A DNA stretch of 64,000 nt from an uncultured Prevotellaceae bacterium. Lineage in GTDB: Bacteria > Bacteroidota > Bacteroidia > Bacteroidales > Bacteroidaceae. Under the pieces are notes generated by a model. That model saw only the letters and a list, made by a program, of their open reading frames with translations. It made no database searches and had not been told where the DNA came from. Location of the stretch: positions 23,416 through 87,415 of the forward strand of contig CACWLC010000014.1 of the NCBI GenBank assembly GCA_902761605.1, read 5' to 3'. Made by a program: the position numbers and the translations under genes. How positions within the stretch are numbered: position 1 is the first letter of the stretch; every line of letters starts with the position of its first letter. Of the stretch, positions 52,063-60,055 are shown piece after piece.

Positions 52063-52545
52063 ATGGAAAAGGTTAGTATTGACAACAAAGCAAAGCTTTC
52101 AGAGCATTTCACACTATGTGAGATGACCAAGACAAAACACGTGACGAAGGATGGTAACATACCTTCGCGAGTAATAATTGAGAATCTGCGCAGGCTCTGT
52201 ACAGACTGGCTGGAAGAGTTACGCAGACGCTATAACCTGCTATATGGTGGCGACAGCGATAAAGAGAAACCGATAATCATCAATAGCGCATATCGTTCAC
52301 CCGAGGTAAACCGTCTTGCCGGTGGAGTGGCAAGTTCTAACCACCTTACGGGCTGCGCTGTCGACATCCGCTGCAACGACAAGGTACAACTGCTCCGCTA
52401 TGCAGTCATCCTGATCGACATCGCAGAAGAGCATCAGTATAGTCCAGACTTCGACGAACTCATCCTCGAAGCTCGCAGCACATCACTGTGGATACATTTT
52501 GCCGCCAGACCATCAAACAACCGCCGCAAAATAACATGGATTTAA
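52063..52545 (+). CDS. M15 family zinc peptidase (D-Ala-D-Ala carboxypeptidase / endolysin-like)
   Basis: 160 residues. The zinc ligands of the M15 fold are visible: His94 and Asp101 in SNHLTGCAVDIR and His145 in LWIHFA, with the usual upstream arginine in SAYRSPEVN. No signal peptide, which is typical of phage-type endolysins. The N-terminal part (LSEHFTLCEMTKTKH) is the common start of the peptidase M15_3 group. It is preceded by a short repeat (GTGAATA units at 52032) and lies 37 bp after the DUF4248 gene, so it is the second gene of that operon. Confidence 0.88.
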   Translation: MEKVSIDNKAKLSEHFTLCEMTKTKHVTKDGNIPSRVIIENLRRLCTDWLEELRRRYNLLYGGDSDKEKPIIINSAYRSPEVNRLAGGVASSNHLTGCAVDIRCNDKVQLLRYAVILIDIAEEHQYSPDFDELILEARSTSLWIHFAARPSNNRRKITWI

Positions 52546-52554
52546 GAAAAACAC

Positions 52555-52745
52555 GAATAAGTGTAATAATTACATTTAATGCAATTATAACCTTAAATTC
52601 AATATTGTACTTTTTACACTTATTCGCACTTTTATGCTAAAATTATACCAATTTTGTGTTAAAAAGCCAATTTTAGCAAAAAAGTATCAGAATTTGTCAA
52701 TATTTGTTTGTGCTTTTTAAGAAATTTACAATATCTTTGCAACCG
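52555..52745 (+). promoter_or_regulatory. Right copy of the 191-bp inverted regulatory region
   Basis: Partner of 48541-48731 in reverse orientation and of identical length. GAATAAGTGTA (52555-52565) and TACACTTATTC (52615-52625) bound the best conserved 71 bp. GCAAAAAAGTATCA (52676-52689) next to the promoter is also kept. Confidence 0.8.
52707..52740 (+). promoter_or_regulatory. Promoter of the SusC-OmpA operon
   Basis: TTTG (52707-52710), a 21-bp spacer and TATCTTTGC (52732-52740), the mirror image of the left promoter. The transcript would have a leader of about 175 nt (to 52921) that contains a small inverted repeat AACGAATTTTCGTT and no evident gene. Confidence 0.75.
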
Positions 52746-52921
52746 ATTTAGTATGTTTTCGAACGACTATAGACTGATTATATAACTAATAAAAGCGTAT
52801 GAAGATTAACAACTCAACCTAACAAAGGCATGTGCCATGACTTGGTGCATTACTAACGAATTTTCGTTTCTAATTTTTAATGTGAATCAACAACAATATT
52901 ATCTAAGTATAACACTTACGT

Positions 52922-55900
52922 ATGAATCAAAACTTTAGAAAAACTGCGCTGATGGTGGGTGCATTCTCCCTTTTGGGACTTTGTTACTCTCCTAAAGCCT
53001 ATGCCGCTGAAGCACCACAGGATGTTCAGCAGGCAACGAAGAAGATTACAGGTACTGTAGTCGATGCAGAAGGTCCCGTTATCGGAGCCAGTGTTATTGA
53101 AAAGGGTACCTCGAACGGTGTTGTAACCGATTTCGATGGTAACTTTACTCTTAATGTGAAGCCAGGTGCTACAATTGTCATCTCGTACATTGGCTACAAG
53201 ACTCAGGAGATTGCTGTTGGCAATCGCTCTTCTTTCAGTGTAAACCTCAAGGAGGACGACTCAGTACTCGAGGAGGTTGTAGTTATCGGTTACGGTGTCC
53301 AGAAGAAAAAACTGGTTACCGGTGCTACAGTTCAGGTAAAGGGTGACGACATCGCCAAATTAAACACTACAAATGCCCTGGCAGCCATGCAGAGCCAGAG
53401 CCCTGGTGTACAGATCGTACAGTCATCAGGTCAGGCAGGTTCAGGATATAAGGTAAACATCCGTGGTATCGGTACTATCGGTGACTCTTCTCCTCTGTAC
53501 GTTATCGACGGTGTTGCAGGAGGTGACATCAACTCACTGAACCCCAGCGACATTGAGAGCATCGACGTGCTGAAGGACGCTGCATCAGCAGCCATCTATG
53601 GTGCTCGTGCTGCCAACGGTGTTATCTTGGTTACCACTAAGCAGGGTAAGAGCGGCAAGGTTGAAATCAGCTACGACGGCTATCTTGGATGGCAGTATCT
53701 GGCAAAGAAGCCTGATGTACTGAACGCAAAGGAATTCATGTACGCCCAGGATCTTATCGCCTTCAACGACGGACAGGATTTCAAGAACTGGCAGGCAATG
53801 CTTCCTGCTGACATTTATAACAGCATCCAGAACGGCACATGGGAAGGTACAAACTGGCTCGATGAGTCATATCACAAGGGTGCAATGGTTCAGAACCATG
53901 CAATAGGTATAAACGGTGGTAACGACATTTCTGCTTTCTCTGGTGGTGTTGCTTATACCAACCAGAAGGGTATCTTCGGTGGCAAGAACCAGTCACAATA
54001 CCAGCGTTATAATGTTCGTTTGAACTCTGATCACGCTATTCTTAAAGTAAAGGATTTCGATGCCATCAAGATTGGAGAGAACATTACCTTCAGCCATACC
54101 ACAAACCAGGGTATTGACACAGGTAGCATGTATTGGAACAACATGCATGACCTGCTCGTTGGTAACCCATTGATTCCTGCATACGATGCAAACGGCAACT
54201 ATATGACCAATGCTGAGCAGCTGGCTGCAGGCTATAATCTCGGAACATATCCTTCTAACCCACTGGCAAACGCTGACACAAGAGGACTCGGTTTGCACGC
54301 CAGCAAGGGATGGAATCTGAATATGTCTGCATATCTGCAGATTCAGCCAATCAAGGACTTGGTTTTCAAGTCTCAGTTCGCATATCGCTACTGGAGCAGT
54401 TCTTATCGTGCAATGACACGTATCCACGCTAATGGTACTGACGTTGCCACACAGGATGGAGCAAGCCAGAGCCTTAATATCGGTTCACAGATTTCTTGGG
54501 AAAACACATTGTCTTACACCAAGACATTAGGAGTACATAACTTCAATGTCGTGATTGGTAACACCATCCAGAAGAATACATATGGCGAGACACTGAATGG
54601 TGAAGGCAAAAACAATCTTTTCGAGAGCGATTGGGACCGCGCTTGGGTTGGAAACACACAGCCAACAAAACTTGTTGATGTTTATAATGTAGAAAATTGG
54701 GTAAAAAGCCAATATCAGGGTGACTGGTCGCTTGCATCGTTCTTCGGCCGTGCAAGTTACAACTATAATGAGAAATACATGGCACAGTTTACACTCCGTG
54801 CCGATGGTTCTTCTAACTTCGCACCAGGTCATCGATGGGGTTATTTCCCATCAGCATCTGTAGGTTGGGTTATCACCAACGAGAAGTTCATGGAAAAGAC
54901 AGCTAGCTGGCTCGACTTCTTAAAGCTCCGTGCTTCTTGGGGTCAGAACGGTAACCAGAGTATTAGCAATTTCCAGTACCTGATGACTTTCGGTTTCTCT
55001 GCCGCAAGTGGATACTTCTATGGAGTTGGAAATCACGAGGCTCCTACAACTGGTGGATATGCCGATGTGCTCCAGAACCCCGATGTAACATGGGAAACCT
55101 CTGAACAGATTGACCTCGGTATCGATGCCCGTTTCCTCGGTGGACGTTTAGGTCTGGCATTTGACTGGTATAATAAGAAAACAAAGGACTGGTTGCTCCG
55201 AGCTCCAATCCTTAGCGTATATGGTTTGAATGCGCCATACATCAATGGTGGTGACGTTGAGAACAAGGGATTTGAGGTTGGTTTGAACTGGAATGACCAC
55301 ATTGGCAAGGATTTCACATACGGAATCAACTTTAACCTCGCATATAATAAGAATGAGGTAACCAAAATTAACAATGGTGAAGGTATCATCCATGGTCCTG
55401 GCAGCGTGCTGATTCAGGGTTCTGATGAGATATTCCAGGCAAAGGTTGGTGAACCTATCGGTTACTTCTACGGAATGAAGACTGCTGGTGTATTCCAGAA
55501 TCAGGCACAGGTTGACGCATGGAAGGCCCAGTATACAGACAACATCCATGGTGGAAACCCACAGCCAGGCGATTTAATCTTTGTCGACACAAATGGTGAC
55601 AATATCATTGACCTTACAGACCGCTGCAATATCGGTGATCCTCACCCAGATTTCACAGCAGGTTTGAACATCAACCTCGGTTACAAAGGATTTGACTTCT
55701 CTGCCACAGCAGCTGGTGCATTCGGACAGCAGATTCTACGTTCTACAAACAACGACTCTAACATGGCTGATAACCTGAGCCAGAAACTCGTTTACGGTTC
55801 TTGGCGCGGTGAGGGAACATCAAACTTCCTGCCTAAACTGAACAACCTGAAGAACATCAACTTCATGACTATGTCTGAGATCTGGCTTGAGAATGCTGAC

Positions 55901-56635
55901 TATGTTAAGATCCAGAATATTACTCTTGGATATGACTTCACAAGAATCTGGAAATCTACTCCATTCTCTCAGCTCCGTCTCTATGTGGCAGCTAACAACC
56001 TGTTCACCTTTACAGGTTACTCTGGTATGGATCCTGAACTGGGTTCTGATGGTGGTAATAGCAGTTACAGTTGGGCTGCTGGTATCGACAACGGTTTCTA
56101 TCCTACACCACGCACCTATATGGTAGGTGTAAACATCAAGTTCAAGGACAAGTCAGAGAAGAAGGCTGCCGCTGCTCCAGTAGCACCTGCACCAAATACT
56201 GCTGAGATTGACCGCCTGAACGATGAGATCAACCGCTTGATGGCAGAGAACGAACAGCTCCGCAACCAGAAGCCAGAGAAGGAAGTTGTTGTGAAGAAGG
56301 ATATCGTAACATTCCCATATCTGGTTAACTTCACCGTAAATACTACTGACGTAGTAAACCGCGAGAAGGTTAATCTTGAGACTATCGCCAACATGATTAA
56401 GTCAACTCCTGACAAGAAGTATAGCGTTGTAGGTTATGCTGACATGCAGACCGGTACTGCTGAGGGTAACGCTCAGCTTGCTCAAGGTCGTGCACAGAGC
56501 GTATATGACATCCTTGTTAACCAGTATGGTGTATCTCCATCACAGTTGGTTAAGGACTCTAAGGGTGGCGTTGACTACATGTACTTCAATGATGAGCAGC
56601 TTAGCCGCTCAGTTATCATCTCTGAGGTTAAGTAA
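52922..56635 (+). CDS. SusC-family TonB-linked transporter fused to a C-terminal OmpA-like domain
   Basis: 1237 residues. Signal peptide 1-29, carboxypeptidase-like domain about 41-117 (KITGTVVDAEGPVIGASVIE), plug about 121-245 (VLEEVVVIGYGVQKKKLVTGA, IRGIGTIGDSSPLYVIDGVA, VLKDAASAAIYGARAANGVI), then the barrel. The barrel closes at YMVGVNIKF with Phe1074, where normal SusC proteins end. This protein goes on with an Ala/Pro linker, a coiled coil (IDRLNDEINRLMAENEQLRN, about 1096-1115) and an OmpA-like domain of about 105 residues (YLVNFTVNTTDV, VVGYADMQTGTAEGN, LAQGRAQSVYDILV). The Asp of GYAD and the Arg of QGRAQ stand where peptidoglycan-binding residues normally are. The tail would lie in the periplasm. 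Codon use suggests very high expression. Confidence 0.92.
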   Translation: MNQNFRKTALMVGAFSLLGLCYSPKAYAAEAPQDVQQATKKITGTVVDAEGPVIGASVIEKGTSNGVVTDFDGNFTLNVKPGATIVISYIGYKTQEIAVGNRSSFSVNLKEDDSVLEEVVVIGYGVQKKKLVTGATVQVKGDDIAKLNTTNALAAMQSQSPGVQIVQSSGQAGSGYKVNIRGIGTIGDSSPLYVIDGVAGGDINSLNPSDIESIDVLKDAASAAIYGARAANGVILVTTKQGKSGKVEISYDGYLGWQYLAKKPDVLNAKEFMYAQDLIAFNDGQDFKNWQAMLPADIYNSIQNGTWEGTNWLDESYHKGAMVQNHAIGINGGNDISAFSGGVAYTNQKGIFGGKNQSQYQRYNVRLNSDHAILKVKDFDAIKIGENITFSHTTNQGIDTGSMYWNNMHDLLVGNPLIPAYDANGNYMTNAEQLAAGYNLGTYPSNPLANADTRGLGLHASKGWNLNMSAYLQIQPIKDLVFKSQFAYRYWSSSYRAMTRIHANGTDVATQDGASQSLNIGSQISWENTLSYTKTLGVHNFNVVIGNTIQKNTYGETLNGEGKNNLFESDWDRAWVGNTQPTKLVDVYNVENWVKSQYQGDWSLASFFGRASYNYNEKYMAQFTLRADGSSNFAPGHRWGYFPSASVGWVITNEKFMEKTASWLDFLKLRASWGQNGNQSISNFQYLMTFGFSAASGYFYGVGNHEAPTTGGYADVLQNPDVTWETSEQIDLGIDARFLGGRLGLAFDWYNKKTKDWLLRAPILSVYGLNAPYINGGDVENKGFEVGLNWNDHIGKDFTYGINFNLAYNKNEVTKINNGEGIIHGPGSVLIQGSDEIFQAKVGEPIGYFYGMKTAGVFQNQAQVDAWKAQYTDNIHGGNPQPGDLIFVDTNGDNIIDLTDRCNIGDPHPDFTAGLNINLGYKGFDFSATAAGAFGQQILRSTNNDSNMADNLSQKLVYGSWRGEGTSNFLPKLNNLKNINFMTMSEIWLENADYVKIQNITLGYDFTRIWKSTPFSQLRLYVAANNLFTFTGYSGMDPELGSDGGNSSYSWAAGIDNGFYPTPRTYMVGVNIKFKDKSEKKAAAAPVAPAPNTAEIDRLNDEINRLMAENEQLRNQKPEKEVVVKKDIVTFPYLVNFTVNTTDVVNREKVNLETIANMIKSTPDKKYSVVGYADMQTGTAEGNAQLAQGRAQSVYDILVNQYGVSPSQLVKDSKGGVDYMYFNDEQLSRSVIISEVK

Positions 56636-56679
56636 TCAAATGAAATTAGAAACTCAGATATTTATAGTATAGAAAGAAT

Positions 56680-58419
56680 ATGAAAAAGATATTTATATAT
56701 GGTCTGACTGCTATGCTCGCACTGACAAGTTGTGAGGACTTCCTTGATTCAGAGAACTACTCTGGCAAGGACAGCAGTAACTTCCCTAAGACCGAGAACG
56801 ATGTAAACCAGATGATTGCTTCTGTATATGAGGCATCATTCTATCAGCCATTCAAGAACAATGACGTAGGCCAGTATCTGACATGGGCAAACCTTGCTTC
56901 TGATGATATGTATGGTGGTGGCGGATCTGACGATAAGCCGACTCAGGCCCTTGACCACTTCATGTTCAACAACAACACTCAAATGGAGTCTCTTTGGAAA
57001 GCTGCATATATGGCTATTGCCCGTGCCAACTCTGCTCTGGCAGCTGTTGACAATGTTGCCGATGAGGACCTTCGCAACCAGTCAAAGGGCGAGCTGCTCT
57101 TTATGCGTGCATTCAACTATTTCGACCTGGTGAAGTGCTTTGGCTATATTCCAATGGTAGAGTCAGCTCCCGCTAACGTTGAAGAGGCGCAGACTGCTCC
57201 TGAGCAGGTTCAGCCTGAGGTTGTTTATTCAAAGATTGGTGCAGACCTCAAAGAGGCTTGGGAGATTATGCCAAGCTATGCCTACGACGGATGGAACAAA
57301 CTTGCATACGGAAAGGTAAGCAAGTGGGCTGCCGGTGCGCTGCTCGCACGCGTGTACCTTTTCTATACAGGCTTCTTCAAGCAGTCTACACTCCCTGCTG
57401 GTGACAGCTCTGTAGATGAAGCTTATGTCAAGAAGGTTCTTGACGATATTGTTGCAAATTCAGGTCATGGGTTGTTGGATGACTATCGTTCACTCTGGCC
57501 ATACTCTAACTCTGCTACGAAGGCTGACTACGACTTCGTATCTGATCTCGGAGAGACATGGAGCGAGGGTAACAAGGAAGTACTTTTCGCCATCAACTAT
57601 CTTTACCTTACCGACTGGAGCGGCACTCAGCTTCACCAGAGTAACCAGTATGCTCTCTTCTTCGGTATCCGCAACGGCGGCTGGGGTGACGGCGATTGTT
57701 TCCTGAAAGACAAGCCTGGTAGTGTATATCCATTCGGTACAGGCTGGGGCTGCGGTCCTGTAGCACCAAACTTCTATAATGACTGGAAGGCAGCTGAGCC
57801 AAGCGACAAACGTCGCGCAGCTTCTGTGCTGGAATTCCCAAGTGACTTTGACTGGAGCAACACAGCAAACTGGATGGAAGCAACTGGTCTGCATCAGAAG
57901 AAATTCTGTGCTGTTCGTTCAAGCGGTGGCGAACGTAAGTCGTTCTGCGCCGAGGTATTCGGTGGCGACGAGTCTGGTCACTTCCAGGCATCTCACTGTC
58001 AAAGCCTTCCTCTTATCCGCTATGCCGATGTGCTCCTGATGCGTTCAGAGCTCTATCAGGATGCTTCAAAGGGTATGGATCAGGTTCGAGCACGTGCTGG
58101 TTTGAGTCCTAAGCCATATAGTCTTGAGAACCTTCAGAACGAGCGTCGCTGGGAGCTGGCCTTTGAAGGCTATCGCTGGGACGACATGCGTCGTTGGGGT
58201 ATTGTTGAGCAGTGCCTGCCTAAGCAGGTTGGTGGTGCAATCCATAATGATGGTGCAGCTACCACTATGAAAGAACAGGGTGATGGCTACGTAGCTCGTT
58301 ACAAAGCAACTAACGGTTATTATCGTATCCCACAGGCACAGATTGACCTGTCTGCCGGTGCTTACAAGCAGAATGCTGGTTGGGAAGGTACAACAGGCTA
58401 CTATTCTCAGTGGCAGTAA
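56680..58419 (+). CDS. SusD/RagB-like nutrient-binding lipoprotein
   Basis: 579 residues, lipobox ALTSC (Cys18). Family features: GELLFMRAFNYFDLVKCFGYIPMV, VSKWAAGALLARVYLFYTGFF, LIRYADVLLMRSELYQDASKG and NERRWELAFEGYRWDDMRRWG. It lies 44 bp after the SusC-OmpA gene and is its lid subunit. Several Cys and Gly clusters (WGCGPVAPN, GGERKSFCAE) lie in the likely ligand face. The substrate is unknown; no sugar enzymes adjoin it. Confidence 0.94.
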   Translation: MKKIFIYGLTAMLALTSCEDFLDSENYSGKDSSNFPKTENDVNQMIASVYEASFYQPFKNNDVGQYLTWANLASDDMYGGGGSDDKPTQALDHFMFNNNTQMESLWKAAYMAIARANSALAAVDNVADEDLRNQSKGELLFMRAFNYFDLVKCFGYIPMVESAPANVEEAQTAPEQVQPEVVYSKIGADLKEAWEIMPSYAYDGWNKLAYGKVSKWAAGALLARVYLFYTGFFKQSTLPAGDSSVDEAYVKKVLDDIVANSGHGLLDDYRSLWPYSNSATKADYDFVSDLGETWSEGNKEVLFAINYLYLTDWSGTQLHQSNQYALFFGIRNGGWGDGDCFLKDKPGSVYPFGTGWGCGPVAPNFYNDWKAAEPSDKRRAASVLEFPSDFDWSNTANWMEATGLHQKKFCAVRSSGGERKSFCAEVFGGDESGHFQASHCQSLPLIRYADVLLMRSELYQDASKGMDQVRARAGLSPKPYSLENLQNERRWELAFEGYRWDDMRRWGIVEQCLPKQVGGAIHNDGAATTMKEQGDGYVARYKATNGYYRIPQAQIDLSAGAYKQNAGWEGTTGYYSQWQ

Positions 58420-58445
58420 TAACATAATTAAAACGTAAGAAGAAT

Positions 58446-59930
58446 ATGAAAAAGATATTATTTATGTCACTTCTGGCAGGAGCATTCGTATTGACTGCTT
58501 GCGATCCTGCACAGGAAAAGGTTGACAATAATACAGTAACTGCATCCGAAAATGATCTCCTCAGCGGAATTACTTTCACGCAGTTTTCCGATGAAGCTTT
58601 CACAACGCCTGCTGCCGATGGTAACTACATCAAATACACAACCAATCCCGGTCGTCAGGTGCAGATAATTGCCTATAGAGGCGACGGCAGCCTAAACCTG
58701 ATGGCTTCCGGTGCTTCTGGGTCCTTCAGTATTAAGCCTGGACGTGGATCTGATCCTAATCAAGTCTTTTACGTCCGTCACCTGAATTCTGATGGTTCCG
58801 TCACAACAGCTCAGACATCACTGACCGTATTCGTTCAGCAGGAACTCGATCCTGAAATTAAGTATTTTGCTTCAAATGCATATGGAAGTAAAACATGGAA
58901 ATGGAATGTAGGCAATAAGACTTCAAGTGGCCACGTATGGGGTAACTTTGGATCTGATGCAAGTTGGCGCGGAGAGACTCTTAACGACTTTGTATGGTGG
59001 GGTGTTGATGATGCTGCAGATTTGATTGAGCAACTTGGACACTCTGTTACTGGTCAAGCTACTGGCGAAGAGGACAATGATGCTTCTATGGTTTTCACTG
59101 AAGACGGTCTGGTGAAGTGTTATGACGCATCAGGCAAGGAAATCCGCTCTGGTAGTTATGAGGTAAAAGAATGGACTGGCGAGCTTAACGGATTCAGATA
59201 TGGTATTCTCCATACCACTGAAGGCGCTACACTCTTCCCATTCGAAATTAATGCCAAAGATAATGGTGGTCAGCGTTATGTAACAGATTATTGGATTTAC
59301 GCTCTGAGCACAGATGAAATGATTCTGGTATATCCTGACAATGGTGCCTTCAGTGGTTGGTCTGAAGGAACATATTGGAACTTCAAGAGCACTACTGATA
59401 TTGACGGAATGTTCAACGGCTATGGAAGCAAGACATGGACATGGAATGTTGGTTGCGAATCAACAGGCGGTCGTGTCTGGGGTAACTTCGGATCTGATGC
59501 CAGCTGGCGTGGAAGTAACCTATCAGATTTCATCTGGTGGGGAGTTGATGACGCAGAAGGTCTCCTTGATCAGCTAGGTCATTCAGTAACTGGTGAAGCT
59601 ACAGGTGAGGAAAGCAACGATGCGACAATGGTATTGTCAGATGATGGTCTTGTGAAGTGCTATGACGCTAATGGTACAGAGATTCGCTCTGGTACTTATG
59701 AGATTGACCTCTCTACAGCTAATAGTTGGCAACTTGGTACATTCAAGACTTCATCAGGTGCCACACTCTTCCCATTCGAAATTAATGCCAAAGATAATGG
59801 TGGTCAGCGTTATGTAACAGACTATCAAATCTGGAGTATCTCTGATTCCGAGATGATACTCACCTATCCTGACAATGGCGCATTCAGCGGCTGGTCAGAG
59901 GGTACATATTGGGCTTTCAAGAAAAAGTAA
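58446..59930 (+). CDS. Surface lipoprotein with two 169-residue repeats
   Basis: 494 residues, lipobox VLTAC (Cys19). An N-terminal sandwich-like part (about 30-140) is followed by two copies of one domain: residues 146-314 and 326-494. Each starts YGSKTWxWNVG and runs through VWGNFGSDASWRG, WWGVDDAxxLxxQLGHSVTG, GLVKCYDA and ATLFPFEINAKDNGGQRYVT to GAFSGWSEGTYW. The copies have the same length and nearly the same DNA over long stretches. I recognise no named family. As third gene behind SusC and SusD it is likely a surface ligand-binding accessory. Confidence 0.85.
   Translation: MKKILFMSLLAGAFVLTACDPAQEKVDNNTVTASENDLLSGITFTQFSDEAFTTPAADGNYIKYTTNPGRQVQIIAYRGDGSLNLMASGASGSFSIKPGRGSDPNQVFYVRHLNSDGSVTTAQTSLTVFVQQELDPEIKYFASNAYGSKTWKWNVGNKTSSGHVWGNFGSDASWRGETLNDFVWWGVDDAADLIEQLGHSVTGQATGEEDNDASMVFTEDGLVKCYDASGKEIRSGSYEVKEWTGELNGFRYGILHTTEGATLFPFEINAKDNGGQRYVTDYWIYALSTDEMILVYPDNGAFSGWSEGTYWNFKSTTDIDGMFNGYGSKTWTWNVGCESTGGRVWGNFGSDASWRGSNLSDFIWWGVDDAEGLLDQLGHSVTGEATGEESNDATMVLSDDGLVKCYDANGTEIRSGTYEIDLSTANSWQLGTFKTSSGATLFPFEINAKDNGGQRYVTDYQIWSISDSEMILTYPDNGAFSGWSEGTYWAFKKK
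58881..59388 (+). repeat. Intragenic domain repeat, copy 1
   Basis: Codes for residues 146-314 of the lipoprotein. Copy 2 is at 59421-59927. The stretch from about 59230 matches copy 2 nearly base for base. Confidence 0.85.
59421..59927 (+). repeat. Intragenic domain repeat, copy 2
   Basis: Codes for residues 326-494, a recent in-frame duplicate of 58881-59388. Confidence 0.85.
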
Positions 59931-59954
59931 CTTGGTATTAAGCAAATATTTTAA

Positions 59955-59984
59955 CGCCCCGTAGCATGAATTTGCTACGGGGCG
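59955..59984 (+). terminator. Terminator of the SusC-OmpA operon
   Basis: CGCCCCGTAGCA (59955-59966) pairs perfectly with TGCTACGGGGCG (59973-59984) around a 6-nt loop. The T-tract behind it is weak (ATTTAT). Confidence 0.8.
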
Positions 59985-60039
59985 ATTTATAAGATGCAAA
60001 AAATAACCATATTTTAGGGGTTATTAGAAAATAAAGTTG

Positions 60040-60048
60040 TAATTTTGC
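60040..60048 (+). promoter_or_regulatory. -7 element (TAATTTTGC) just before the first DUF6057 gene
   Basis: The box ends only 7 bp before the ATG at 60056, so the transcript would be leaderless or nearly so. No -33 TTTG at 19-21 bp. Confidence 0.5.
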
Positions 60049-60055
60049 AGCGAAT

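Noticed and set aside
48732-52554. Island as an insertion sequence with terminal inverted repeats
   Set aside because: No transposase gene, no short target duplication seen, and the repeats contain the promoters of the outward susC operons, so they are better explained as regulatory DNA.
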